Counted from the first letter of the stretch, positions 40,596 to 49,385 are shown. The stretch: 64,000 bases of DNA from Gulosibacter chungangensis (GCF_008831155.1 NZ_WBKB01000004.1:1-64000), one strand, 5' to 3'. Numbers and translations are program-made. Notes: generated by a model from the sequence alone, not told the origin.

Positions 40596-43500
40596 GTGTC
40601 AGGATCACTCGCCCACATCACGCAGCCGGAGGCTGCGCCACCCAGAACGGGGGTGCGGCGCTGGCTGTCAGCGCTGCTCGCGCTCCTGGTCATCGCGGGT
40701 TCGTTCGCGCTTGGCTCCCAGGCTGCCCATGCGGGCAGTGAAGGGGTCGGGTACTGGTCAGATGGTGCGTTCCTCGGCGCGTACAACACGGATGTGGACG
40801 GCCGGCAGGCGTATTGCGCGGACCTGGACGCGGACCCGCCCTACGGCAACACATCGGGGCCGGAACGGATCACGGCGTTGGATTCGCTGTCGCGGCAGCA
40901 GCTTGCCGAGTTGAACTATGTGATGGACCGGTGGGGGCAGTCGGGCGATCCGAACGTCACCGCCGCGGTCGCGCTGCATGTGTGGTCGGTGGCGAGCCCT
41001 GGCCGGTATAACTCGCACGGCATGTCCGGTGACGACTACTACGTTGCCCGAGCCCCCGCGTCGGAGCGGGGAACGATCCTCGCGAACCTCGCCGCGATGC
41101 GGCAGGAGGCCGCAGCAAACGCGGTCACCGACCCGTCACTGTCGCTATCGCTTGAGATGTCGGATCAGTACGCGGGCACGCTCACCGTCGCCACCCACCC
41201 CGCAGGCCTCACCGGTGCTGCGACCTTGTCGGATGCGGTCTTCGCTATCGGTTCCTCGGCGCGCACGATCGGCTCCGGGGCGCACCCGATCACCGGCACC
41301 CCCGCAGTCGGTGTGCCGTCCTACCGGGTTGGCGCGTCGATGAGCATCGATGCGGCCGGGTATGGTGCGGCGCTTGATCTCTACACGACTCCTGGGAAGC
41401 AGCGTTTGATCGCCGCCGTCGCAGGGTCATCCACCGGGTTGTCGGCGTCGGTGGAGTCGCCGGTGATTGAACTGGATTTCCAGCCGGAGATCACCACCCA
41501 GGTCGCCTCCCGCTACGTCGCGGAGGGTGATGCGTTCGTGGATGGGCTCACGGTGTCGGTGTCGAAGGGCACCTGGATTCACCTGGACGGCAACCCGATT
41601 GAGGTGACCGCGACCGGCACCTTGTATGGGCCGTTCGATGAGCAGCCTGCCGAAGCCGACACCCCACCGGCCGGAGCCCTCGTCGCAGGCGTCGAGACGG
41701 TGACGTTGACGGGTGCGGGGTCGTATACATCGCCGGGCACGATCGTTGCGCCGGAGTCGGGGTTCTACACGTGGGTGTGGAGCATCGACAAGACCGCGCA
41801 CGGTGAGAACGCGAAGTACCTCACCGACTCGTTCACCGACCGCTTCGGCCAAGTCACTGAGACGTCGGTGGTGCCGTTCCAGCCCGAAGCTGTCTCCAAG
41901 GCGGATCAGCGTCTCGCTGTCCCCGGTGATGCACTCACGGACACGATCACCGTTAGTAGCAGTAATGGTGCGTGGTTGAAGAAGGACGGCGCGCACATTC
42001 CGGTGGTGTTCGAGGGCACCGCCTACCAGGTGCCCGGCACGCTGCCCCCGGCGCAGAACGCCGCGATCGACCCGAACGCGGTGCCGCTCGGTACCGTGAC
42101 GGTCACCGCAGACGGCCCCGGCGTCTACACGTCCCCGTCGGTGGTCGCGCCGACGGGCGGGTTTGTGACCTGGGTGTGGGAGGTTCGGAAGACTACGCAG
42201 CCGGAGTGGGTGCGCGACTACCTCGCGAACGACTGGCAGGACGAGTACGGGATCACGGTGGAGACGACGTCGGTGCGGTGGCCGGTCACGGTGACCTCGC
42301 TGATGCGGGAGTACAACGTGCACCCCGGCGGACGCGCCTTCGATGTGATCACCGTCACCGGGTTCCCGGCGAACCACGGCGATTTCACCGGCGACGGCTA
42401 CTGGAACGCCGATGTCGATGAACTGCATCACACCGTCTACGGCCCCTTCGCGTCAGATACGGAACTCACCGACGATCTCGACCTCACCAGCGCGCCGGTG
42501 CTGGCGGAACTGATGACGCCGGCACGCAATGGGGTCTACAAGCTCGGGTACACGGATGACGACAAGATCGTGCCGACCGAGCCCGGCTTCTACGTCCTCG
42601 TCACCACCTTCACCGGCGACGACCGCGTGCAGCCTTACTCCTCGTCTCCGGTGGACGTGCTGGAACGCTTCTACGTCCCACCCACCGGCAGAGAGGTGCC
42701 TGTGTCCGTGGTGACGCAGGCGACACCGGAAGCGTTCGTCGGCGAGCCGTTCTCGGATACCGCGCTCGTGCAGGGCACGAAGATTCCCGACGGTTCCTAC
42801 CTGGTGTTCCGTGCCTACGGACCCCACCTGGCAGACGCCGAAGCCCTGTGTGAGGCGCCGTTCTACGAGAGCGAGGAGATCCCGGTCACCCAGGCCGGTG
42901 TCTACCGTTCCGGCACCACCACCGTCGATACCGCGGGGAACGTGTACTGGGTCGAATCCCTCTACAACGCCGACGGCGAGATCATCGCCGAGGGTCTTTG
43001 TGGGGCGCCGGGTGAGACGACGGTGGTGAAGGAGCAGCCGGAGGAGCTGATCGTGAAGACGAACGCCATGGCGAACGTGAAGCTGGGTGATCCGGCGCAT
43101 GATGTTGCGACCGTCACCGGCACCGTCCCCGACGGGGCACGCCTGATCTTCGAGGCGTACCGGCAGGACAGTGACACCGCGACCTGCACCCCGGAAGAAC
43201 TCGTCTTCACCTCCACCACGATTGATCTCGATGGGCCAGGTGAGTATCGCTCCGACGAGGTGATCTTCGACACGGTCGGCATCTACTACTGGGTGGAGAC
43301 CGTCACCGATGAGGACGGCACGATCCTGCACCGTGGGGTCTGCGGTGCACCGGATGAGACCACCACCGTCACCGACACCCCAGACGTAGCAGGCACGCCG
43401 GGTGAGCTCGCGCACACCGGCGGCGGTGACTGGTGGCCGATCGGTCTCGCTGGTGGGCTGATCGCTGCGGTTACCGGTGGGGTGTTGCTGTTCGGGCGTC

Positions 43501-43598
43501 ACCTCGCGATCACGCGCGACCGCGCCGGGTACGTCCGTGACGAGGACCTGTCGTTCGAGGAGTTCAAGGCCCAGTTCGAGGGAGCAAAGGAGGACTAA
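40596..43598 (+). CDS. Large cell-wall-anchored surface protein
   Basis: The 1000-aa protein has a signal peptide (hydrophobic residues about 27-50, ending AAHAG), an N-terminal domain that resembles a thioester adhesin domain (AYCADLD, then AAVALHVWSVASP) but has no Gln where the family usually has the Cys-Gln pair, several beta-sandwich repeats (for example two VxxGEPFSDTA-like/VKLGDPAHDVA repeats near residues 710-900), and a C-terminal sorting signal: LAHTG, a membrane helix (WPIGLAGGLIAAVTGGVLLF) and a long charged tail. It probably helps donor and recipient cells stick. ICE A lacks it. Confidence 0.83.
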   Translation: MSGSLAHITQPEAAPPRTGVRRWLSALLALLVIAGSFALGSQAAHAGSEGVGYWSDGAFLGAYNTDVDGRQAYCADLDADPPYGNTSGPERITALDSLSRQQLAELNYVMDRWGQSGDPNVTAAVALHVWSVASPGRYNSHGMSGDDYYVARAPASERGTILANLAAMRQEAAANAVTDPSLSLSLEMSDQYAGTLTVATHPAGLTGAATLSDAVFAIGSSARTIGSGAHPITGTPAVGVPSYRVGASMSIDAAGYGAALDLYTTPGKQRLIAAVAGSSTGLSASVESPVIELDFQPEITTQVASRYVAEGDAFVDGLTVSVSKGTWIHLDGNPIEVTATGTLYGPFDEQPAEADTPPAGALVAGVETVTLTGAGSYTSPGTIVAPESGFYTWVWSIDKTAHGENAKYLTDSFTDRFGQVTETSVVPFQPEAVSKADQRLAVPGDALTDTITVSSSNGAWLKKDGAHIPVVFEGTAYQVPGTLPPAQNAAIDPNAVPLGTVTVTADGPGVYTSPSVVAPTGGFVTWVWEVRKTTQPEWVRDYLANDWQDEYGITVETTSVRWPVTVTSLMREYNVHPGGRAFDVITVTGFPANHGDFTGDGYWNADVDELHHTVYGPFASDTELTDDLDLTSAPVLAELMTPARNGVYKLGYTDDDKIVPTEPGFYVLVTTFTGDDRVQPYSSSPVDVLERFYVPPTGREVPVSVVTQATPEAFVGEPFSDTALVQGTKIPDGSYLVFRAYGPHLADAEALCEAPFYESEEIPVTQAGVYRSGTTTVDTAGNVYWVESLYNADGEIIAEGLCGAPGETTVVKEQPEELIVKTNAMANVKLGDPAHDVATVTGTVPDGARLIFEAYRQDSDTATCTPEELVFTSTTIDLDGPGEYRSDEVIFDTVGIYYWVETVTDEDGTILHRGVCGAPDETTTVTDTPDVAGTPGELAHTGGGDWWPIGLAGGLIAAVTGGVLLFGRHLAITRDRAGYVRDEDLSFEEFKAQFEGAKED

Positions 43599-43646
43599 CC
43601 ACAGGCTGCCGACCCTCCGGCACCCCCACCCCAGGGCGGGTCGGTA

Positions 43647-43684
43647 TGGGAGGGCACGAACCACCCCAGGTTCGTGCCCTCCCA
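43647..43684. terminator. Strong hairpin after the surface-protein gene
   Basis: A perfect 16-bp stem (43647-43662 with 43669-43684) with a 6-base loop lies 49 bases after the stop. No long T-run, but the stem is very stable and marks the end of the unit before the next leader. Confidence 0.72.
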
Positions 43685-43709
43685 CCTGCGTTTCGGGGGC
43701 GGTGCTAGT

Positions 43710-43753
43710 GCACCTGCCTGGCGACACCCCTGCACTCCACGGAGAGGAACCCT
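43710..43753 (+). promoter_or_regulatory. GCACCTG leader before the 198-aa gene
   Basis: GCACCTG at 43710-43716. A small CTCC/GGAG hairpin overlaps the GGAGAGG ribosome site before GTG 43754. The fold is weaker than at other loci. Confidence 0.38.
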
Positions 43754-44350
43754 GTGACGCCGAAGCCTCGCTACCGCCGCACCCACCCCGACCACCAACC
43801 CCCGAAAGCGCCGAAGCCACCGAAGACTGAGCCCGGTGGACCGGTCGTCGTGCCGGTGGTGGAGTTCACCATCACCGCTGATGGTGCGATGACGGTCACG
43901 GTCGACGGGCGCCCGTATCTCCCGGAGCCGTTCGCTCCGGGATGGCGGCGCGAAGCGTTCCCGACCATCCTCGACGCCCTCACCGCCCAGTACCGGTCGC
44001 CGCTGCGCGTGCAGGTACACGAGGCCGACGGGTCAACGTTCACCGACATCATCACCCCGCCCCGCGAACGCACCACCCCAAAGCCCTGGGAAGCATCAGC
44101 ACCGGCACCGGTGGCTGTGGTGTCGCCTCCGGTACCAGCCGCGCAGCCGGTGCTGCATCAGGTGGCAGGGGCAGGGTTCGTTGCGGGTGAGGATGTCGCC
44201 GTCGCGATCATCCACGCCCACACCGACGCCAGCAGCGACGGCACCGCCCGCACCCTCCTCACCGCAGAGCAAACCGCGCTTGCGGTGACGGGTGAAGTGA
44301 TCCTCCTCGGCCGCATCTCCGGCACCCTCACGGTCGGGAGAATCCAATGA
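43754..44350 (+). CDS. ICE accessory protein, 198 aa, unknown (ICE B copy)
   Basis: Homolog of 1376-1912 with the same TVDGxPYLPEPFAPGWRR, VHEADGSTFTDIITP and GEDVAVAIIHAHTDAS blocks and a Pro-rich linker. The GTG start has GGAGAGG upstream. Its stop shares 4 nt with the VirD4 start. Function not known. Confidence 0.75.
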   Translation: MTPKPRYRRTHPDHQPPKAPKPPKTEPGGPVVVPVVEFTITADGAMTVTVDGRPYLPEPFAPGWRREAFPTILDALTAQYRSPLRVQVHEADGSTFTDIITPPRERTTPKPWEASAPAPVAVVSPPVPAAQPVLHQVAGAGFVAGEDVAVAIIHAHTDASSDGTARTLLTAEQTALAVTGEVILLGRISGTLTVGRIQ

Positions 44351-46164
44351 GCACCCCGCGGCAGGGTGGGGCGCTTGGGGATGAGCTGGCGAACCTCGGA
44401 ATCATCGCCCTCATCGCCGCCGCCGTCCTCGCCGTCATCCTCCGCGTTGCGGGAACGATCACCGCGTGGGTTACCGGGATTGCGCAGCCGCCGGGCGGGA
44501 TCGAAGCCGGCCCCGGCGTGCTCCTGCACCCCTCCGACCCCGGTAGCGCACTCGCTGCCGACGAGCTGAACCCGGTCGCGTACTGGATCGTCACCGGCAT
44601 CCTCATCGTCGCGGTCGGGAGTGCGGGGTGGTGGGTGTGGCGGTTCTTCCGCGAGCACGCACGACAGACGAAGGTCGACCCGTACCGGATCGTCGGGATC
44701 GCCACCCGCACCGACGTCACCACCGCCGCATCAGAGAAAGCACTGCTGCGTCGGGCCGGGCAACTCCGCCCCTCCATCCAGCAGCCTGCGGTCACCGATG
44801 TCGGATACCTCCTCGGCGCATCGAGGAACGTAAACGTGTGGGCGAGTGTGGAGGATTCGATCCTGCTGATCGGGCCACCACGATCGGGGAAGGGGTTGCA
44901 TGTGGTCATCAACGCGATCCTCGACGCCCCAGGCGCCGTCGTCACGACCTCCACCCGCCCCGACAACCTCACCGCCACTCTCACAGCACGCCGTGCGGAG
45001 GGGCGGCCAGTGGCGGTGTTCGATCCGCAGCACCTCGCCGAAGGCGTCCCCGCAGGCTTGCGGTGGTCACCGATCCGGGGATGCGAAGACCCGCTGACTG
45101 CGATGATCCGCGCCACCGGCCTCGCCGCAGGCACCGGCCTGTCCGCTGGCGGTGTCGAGGGCGGGGATTTCTGGGAAGGGAAAACCCGCACCGCCCTCCA
45201 AGCACTCCTCCATGCCGCAGCCCTGGACCAGCGTGCGCCTGCCGAGTTGTTCCGGTGGACCCTGGACCCGGCTGCGGCGTCCGATGCGGTCGCGATCCTT
45301 ACCGCGAACCCTCGGGCGGCGACGGGGTGGGCGGATTCGTTGCAGGCGATGATCGACTCAGACCCCAGAACCCGCGACTCCATCTGGCAAGGCGTGTCCC
45401 TGTCTCTTGCCGCGCTCGCAGATCCCCGCGTCCTCGACGCGGTCAGCCCAGGCCCGGAGGAGCGGTTCGATCCGGAGGAGTTTCTGCGCAAGCGCGGCAC
45501 CGTGTATCTGCTCGCGACAGGCGCCGGGGCGAACAACAGTGCCGCACTGGTGTCAGCGTTCGTGGAAGACCTCGTCGAAGCCGCCCGTCGCCTCGCCGCA
45601 CGCTCACCGTCAGCACGTCTCGACCCGCCGCTGCTGCTGGCGCTGGATGAGATCGGAAACCTCGCCCCACTGCCATCGCTCCCGACGTTGATGGCAGAAG
45701 GCGGAGGTACCGGGATCACGACCATGCCGGTACTGCAATCCCTCGCACAGGCACGCGAGAAGTGGTCGGATAACGCTGCCGGCGCGATCTGGGACGCATC
45801 GATTGTGAAGATCATCCTCGGTGGCGCATCCAACTCCCGTGACCTTCAAGACCTCACCACCCTCATCGGTGAACGCGACGAGATCACCGACTCCACCACC
45901 ATCGGCGACCACGGCTCCCGCACCGCACAACGCTCCATCCGCCGGGTAGCGATCATGCCTCCCGACGTGATCCGCACCCTCCCATTCGGTACCGGACTGA
46001 TCCTGCTACGCGCCGCGCCACCGATCGTCGCGAAACTGCGTGCTTGGACGCGCCGCAAGGGCGCGAGCGACCTGCAGGGTCAGCGGCGCGTGGTGGAGAA
46101 GCTGCTACAAACCGGTTCTCCGGCATCCGCGGGTGATGAGGGGCCGGTGGGCGCACCTGAGTGA
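44347..46164 (+). CDS. VirD4/TraG-type coupling protein (ICE B copy)
   Basis: The 605-aa ATPase has two N-terminal membrane helices (about residues 15-43 and 80-100), Walker A IGPPRSGKGLHVV (about 177) and Walker B LLALDEIGNLAPL, and the C-terminal SLAQAREKWS and GGASNSRDL regions. It links the relaxase complex to the channel. It is close in sequence to ICE A 1909-3675. The stop codon sits inside the next leader box. Confidence 0.93.
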   Translation: MSTPRQGGALGDELANLGIIALIAAAVLAVILRVAGTITAWVTGIAQPPGGIEAGPGVLLHPSDPGSALAADELNPVAYWIVTGILIVAVGSAGWWVWRFFREHARQTKVDPYRIVGIATRTDVTTAASEKALLRRAGQLRPSIQQPAVTDVGYLLGASRNVNVWASVEDSILLIGPPRSGKGLHVVINAILDAPGAVVTTSTRPDNLTATLTARRAEGRPVAVFDPQHLAEGVPAGLRWSPIRGCEDPLTAMIRATGLAAGTGLSAGGVEGGDFWEGKTRTALQALLHAAALDQRAPAELFRWTLDPAAASDAVAILTANPRAATGWADSLQAMIDSDPRTRDSIWQGVSLSLAALADPRVLDAVSPGPEERFDPEEFLRKRGTVYLLATGAGANNSAALVSAFVEDLVEAARRLAARSPSARLDPPLLLALDEIGNLAPLPSLPTLMAEGGGTGITTMPVLQSLAQAREKWSDNAAGAIWDASIVKIILGGASNSRDLQDLTTLIGERDEITDSTTIGDHGSRTAQRSIRRVAIMPPDVIRTLPFGTGLILLRAAPPIVAKLRAWTRRKGASDLQGQRRVVEKLLQTGSPASAGDEGPVGAPE

Positions 46165-46208
46165 CAGAGCACCCTGACCGGGGGTGCCGCTGTCACGAGG
46201 AGTGTCCA
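46153..46208 (+). promoter_or_regulatory. GCACCTG-hairpin leader before the SSB-like gene (ICE B)
   Basis: GCACCTG at 46153-46159; GTGACAG (46161-46167) pairs with CTGTCAC (46190-46196), and GCACCC/GGGTGC pairs inside, giving a long stem next to GAGGAG. The arms differ from ICE A (CTGACA/TGTCAG) yet pair in the same place. Confidence 0.6.
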
Positions 46209-46673
46209 ATGGCTATCCACACACAAGAGTCCCTGTCCGGGTTCATCGCTTCCGAACCGCACCTGTCGTTCACCGAGAAAGGTGACGCACGACTGTTCGT
46301 GAAGATCGGGCAAGAACACTACCGCCGCGAAGACGATGGCTCGTTCACGCAGACCGAGACCACCTTCCACGACCTCGTCGCGTTCCGGAAGACCGCCGAA
46401 CGCGCCCACCAGCGCTTGGCGAAAGGCGACAAGTTCGTCGCCGAGGGCTACACCCACCACTACGACCGCACCGACGACACCGGGCAGACCGTCAAGGCAG
46501 AAGAGTTCATCGCGAAGAAAATCGGGCACGACCTCGCCCGCACCCGCTACACAGTCGACCGTCCCCGACGCACACAAGCAACCGACTCATTGGATGCCGG
46601 ACTCGAGGACGCTGCACTGTCACCCGGCGCACCACGCCGCGCGCCCGCTGGTGCAACCGCGGTCGGAAGGTGA
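46209..46673 (+). CDS. Single-stranded DNA-binding-like protein (ICE B copy)
   Basis: The 154-aa SSB-like protein has SGFIASEPHLSFTEKGDAR, FHDLVAFRKTAER and FVAEGYTHHYDR blocks. ATG 46209 is used, matching ICE A, not the ATG at 46161 that lies within the leader hairpin. It would protect transferred single strands. The C-terminus lacks the usual acidic tip. Confidence 0.83.
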   Translation: MAIHTQESLSGFIASEPHLSFTEKGDARLFVKIGQEHYRREDDGSFTQTETTFHDLVAFRKTAERAHQRLAKGDKFVAEGYTHHYDRTDDTGQTVKAEEFIAKKIGHDLARTRYTVDRPRRTQATDSLDAGLEDAALSPGAPRRAPAGATAVGR

Positions 46674-46682
46674 GGACGGATC

Positions 46683-47291
46683 ATGGTCGATGAACTGCCC
46701 GACACGGGCGAAGTTGATCCGGGCGAAGTGGCGGAGGACGAGTTCGATGAGAGCTACGACCCCGACACCGAACCCTCCACCGCGGAGGATGAGGGGATGG
46801 CGGGTCCGCCGGGGCCGGTGAACTGGAATCTCCTCACCGCCGACGCCGCAGAAGAAGAATGGCTCGCGCTCAACGAATGGGTGCACTGGCTTCGCCACAC
46901 CTACGGCCTCTCTGTCGCCGTCTGCCCGCCGTTCTGGCACCGCCACCCGGCACTGGTGTGGGAACTGTCCGCGTTGCACATCCACTGGCTGTGCGCGATC
47001 CACCCCGAAGCCAAGGGCTCCGCCATGCTCATCTGGCATCGCGACTTCACCGAAGCCCAAGAACGCCTCCGGCACTGGACCGCAGCCTGCGGCACGCGCC
47101 TGACCACCGACCGCCCCACCCGCCGCATCGCCTGGCCCGGAGAATCCGACACCGACACCATCGATGACATCGTGATCCCGAACCGCGAGGAAGACTTCGT
47201 GGAATACATGCACGCTGATGTGGAAGCGCGGCGACGTGCCGAGGACCAGTTCATCGCAGGTCTCGTCCTGAGCACGGGAGAAGTACCATGA
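46683..47291 (+). CDS. DUF4913-type ICE protein (ICE B copy)
   Basis: The 202-aa protein has an acidic N-terminus and the same core as 4243-4806: PVNWNLLTADAAEEEW, WVHWLRHTYGL, CPPFWHRHPALVWELSALHI. Function unknown. The stop shares 4 nt with the next gene. Confidence 0.8.
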   Translation: MVDELPDTGEVDPGEVAEDEFDESYDPDTEPSTAEDEGMAGPPGPVNWNLLTADAAEEEWLALNEWVHWLRHTYGLSVAVCPPFWHRHPALVWELSALHIHWLCAIHPEAKGSAMLIWHRDFTEAQERLRHWTAACGTRLTTDRPTRRIAWPGESDTDTIDDIVIPNREEDFVEYMHADVEARRRAEDQFIAGLVLSTGEVP

Positions 47292-47479
47292 ACCGGCGTG
47301 AGCGCAGGCGGGGTGAGGATCGACGCTTCACCGTCAAAGCAGTGCCACGCAGTCAACCTGACCTGCACAAGCTCGCGCAGGTGTTCCTCGGCATGGCGGT
47401 CAGCAGATCGAAGGCGAACGACGCGCCCACGCCGGATGACGCCGATCCTGGGCGTTCTGAGCCCGACAAGGTAGAATAG
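47288..47479 (+). CDS. Small ICE protein, 63 aa, unknown (ICE B copy)
   Basis: Overlaps the DUF4913 stop. It shares DLHKLAQVFLGMAVSR with the ICE A copy; the N-terminus is Arg-rich (MNRRERRRGEDRR), so nucleic-acid binding is possible. Confidence 0.65.
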   Translation: MNRRERRRGEDRRFTVKAVPRSQPDLHKLAQVFLGMAVSRSKANDAPTPDDADPGRSEPDKVE

Positions 47480-47642
47480 AACCCGACGCCGCGGCCTTAC
47501 CGGGCCGGGTGCGCAGTCTCTTTGCCCTTGTGGCTTACCCCGGTTCCTTTCCGGCGGACGTGTTTCCCGTTTACGAGTCGCACCGCGTGACGCTTCGCCG
47601 TCGCGTTGGCTCCCACCCTTCCGGTGAGAGGAAACAAGACTC
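47480..47642 (+). promoter_or_regulatory. Structured leader before serine recombinase B
   Basis: Partner of 5019-5190. Helices can be drawn at CGGCC/GGCCG, CCGG/CCGG, GACG/CGTC and CACC/GGTG, in the same order as ICE A but with changed bases. Constant blocks are GGTGCGCAGTC, TGTGGCTTACC, TTTACGAGTCGCACCGC and GAGAGGAAAC. The GCACCGC box is at 47580-47586. Changes that keep pairing between two copies support a folded RNA. Confidence 0.65.
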
Positions 47643-49385
47643 ATGACTCTGGCACCCCCAGCGCCACCCACCAGCATCGACCGACTCGGTGAGACCACCA
47701 CCCTCGCCGTCTCCTACCTCCGCGTCTCCACCAAGGAGCAGGCAGAGCGCGGCGGCCGCGACGAGGGATTCTCGATCCCCGCGCAACGCGACGCGAACCT
47801 CCGCAAGGCCCGTGATCTGAACGCGATCGTCGTGGAGGAGTTCATCGACGCAGGCGAGTCCGCACGCAAGGCCGACCGGCCAGAACTGATGCGGATGATC
47901 GAGTACGTCAAGACCCACCAGGTCGCGTACTGCATCGTCCACAAAGTCGACCGGCTCGCCCGCAACCGTGCCGACGACGTAGCGATCCACCTCGCGCTTA
48001 AAGACGCCGGCGTGATCCTCGTGTCCGCGACGGAGAACATTGACGAGACCCCGTCAGGGATGCTGCTGCACGGCATCATGTCCACGATCGCGGAGTTCTA
48101 CTCCCGCAACCTCGCCAACGAGGTCGCCAAGGGCATGACCCAGAAAGCCGCCATCGGCGGCACCGTCGGTCGCGCCCCCATCGGCTACCTCAACGTCCAC
48201 AAGCGCGACGAACTCGGGCGCGACATCCCCACCGTGATCCCTGACCCCGACCGCGCTGCTTTGGTGCGGTGGGCGTTCGAGGCGTACGCGACGGGGAACT
48301 ACTCGACCTCGATGCTGCACAGAGAACTTGTCGACCGTGGCCTCACGACCGTGCCGACCCCGAAACGGCCTGCGAAGGCTCCGGGACTGTCCACGATCCA
48401 GCAGATGCTCTCCAACCCGTACTACAAGGGCGACGTGATCTTCCGTGGCGCCCGCTACGACGGACTCCACGAACCGCTGGTGAGCGCGGAGCTCTGGTAC
48501 CGGGTGCAGAACGTCCTCACCGCGCACCAGGTGTCCGGGGAGAAGACGCAAACCCACGAGCACTACTTGAAAGGCTCGGTGTACTGCGGCGATTGCGGCT
48601 CCCGTCTGATGGTCACCCACGCGAAAAACGGCAAAGGCATCGTCTACCCATACTTCATCTGCGCAGGCCGGCACTCCAAGCGCACGAACTGTGTCCGCCA
48701 GGCCATGCCGATCGAGCACATCGAACGACAGGTCGAGGACTACTACCGGCGCGTGCAGATACCCGAGCACATCGTCACCGCGCTGCGGCACATGCTCGTG
48801 CGCCAGTTCGATGACCTCCACGCCGCGAACAAAGCAGAACGGCACACCCACGCCGTCGAGCGCGACTGGCTCCGTGACGAACGCCGCAGCCTGCTCCACG
48901 CCCACCACGCCGGAGCCGTCCCGCTGGACCTCCTCAAAGAAGAACAAGACCGCATCGCACGCCGGCTCGCGTTCCTCGACGCGCAGATCGATGCAGGGCA
49001 GATCGAGTACGATCAGGCCAAAGCACACCTCGAAGACTGCCTCGCTCTGGCCGGTGACATGCACGCGATCTACATGAGCATCGATGACTCACTCCGGCGC
49101 ATCTGCAACCAAGCGTTCTTCGAGCGCATCCATGTCTACGAGGTCGAGAACGCCGATCGGGTGGAAACGGAGCCGGGTGAGCCGTTCGACACGCTGCTCG
49201 ATCCGGCAGTCCACGCGGCAGCGCTGGCCTATGAGGCCAGCGTGCGCGCGGGGAAGGATGTCAAACCTGCGGATGTCGCATGTTTGAACATCGACACTTG
49301 GGTGGGCCCAGTGGGACTCGAACCCACGACCCACGGATTAAAAGTCCGTTGCTCTAACCAACTGAGCTATAGGCCCGCCCAATAG
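47643..49385 (+). CDS. Large serine recombinase/integrase of ICE B
   Basis: The 580-aa product has the catalytic Ser in SYLRVSTKEQAERGG (about residue 29), DRLARNRADD, the recombinase domain, the zinc ribbon (YCGDCGSRLMV, CAGRHSKRTNC) and a coiled-coil. From about residue 556 (WVGPVGLEPTTHGLK) the reading frame runs through the tRNA-Lys gene in antisense, so those last 25 residues come from the chromosome target. In the excised circle this end would be replaced by sequence from the ICE left end. ATG follows GAGAGGAAAC. Confidence 0.9.
   Translation: MTLAPPAPPTSIDRLGETTTLAVSYLRVSTKEQAERGGRDEGFSIPAQRDANLRKARDLNAIVVEEFIDAGESARKADRPELMRMIEYVKTHQVAYCIVHKVDRLARNRADDVAIHLALKDAGVILVSATENIDETPSGMLLHGIMSTIAEFYSRNLANEVAKGMTQKAAIGGTVGRAPIGYLNVHKRDELGRDIPTVIPDPDRAALVRWAFEAYATGNYSTSMLHRELVDRGLTTVPTPKRPAKAPGLSTIQQMLSNPYYKGDVIFRGARYDGLHEPLVSAELWYRVQNVLTAHQVSGEKTQTHEHYLKGSVYCGDCGSRLMVTHAKNGKGIVYPYFICAGRHSKRTNCVRQAMPIEHIERQVEDYYRRVQIPEHIVTALRHMLVRQFDDLHAANKAERHTHAVERDWLRDERRSLLHAHHAGAVPLDLLKEEQDRIARRLAFLDAQIDAGQIEYDQAKAHLEDCLALAGDMHAIYMSIDDSLRRICNQAFFERIHVYEVENADRVETEPGEPFDTLLDPAVHAAALAYEASVRAGKDVKPADVACLNIDTWVGPVGLEPTTHGLKVRCSNQLSYRPAQ
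49301..49308 (+). other. Putative att core at the ICE B right end
   Basis: GGTGGGCC, equal to 6837-6844, and overlapping the 3' terminal bases of tRNA-Lys. The border between the recombinase-homologous part and the tRNA gene lies here. Confidence 0.5.
49303..49376 (-). tRNA. tRNA-Lys (anticodon UUU)
   Basis: Read leftward from 49376: acceptor GGGCCTA pairs with TGGGCCC, D-arm GCTC/GAGC, anticodon stem ACGGA/TCCGT with loop CTTTTAA (anticodon TTT), T-arm GTGGG/CCCAC with TTCGAGT. The discriminator base is A at 49303 and CCA is not fully encoded. It is the chromosomal attachment site of ICE B. Confidence 0.96.

Larger units (their letters stand above)
6845..49308 (+). mobile_element. ICE B: integrative conjugative element at tRNA-Lys
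   Basis: The region contains a MobF relaxase, VirD4, VirB4, VirB6-like, VirB8-like, pilin-like and M23/lytic mating genes, ParB, a prim-pol, SSB-like and a serine recombinase as its last gene. The right end abuts the 3' end of tRNA-Lys(UUU). The left end is inferred at the GGTGGGCC core after the homologous part of recombinase A. Cargo lies in three places: 7429-13093 (regulator pair, Thoeris, graspetide-like operon), 18526-24833 (IS and mqo island) and 32433-33791 (unknown gene between the two pilin-like genes). Confidence 0.72.

Noticed and set aside
49309-49385. Recombinase B C-terminal WVGPVGLEPTTHG segment as a protein domain
   Set aside because: It is tRNA-Lys read in antisense, a common annotation trap.
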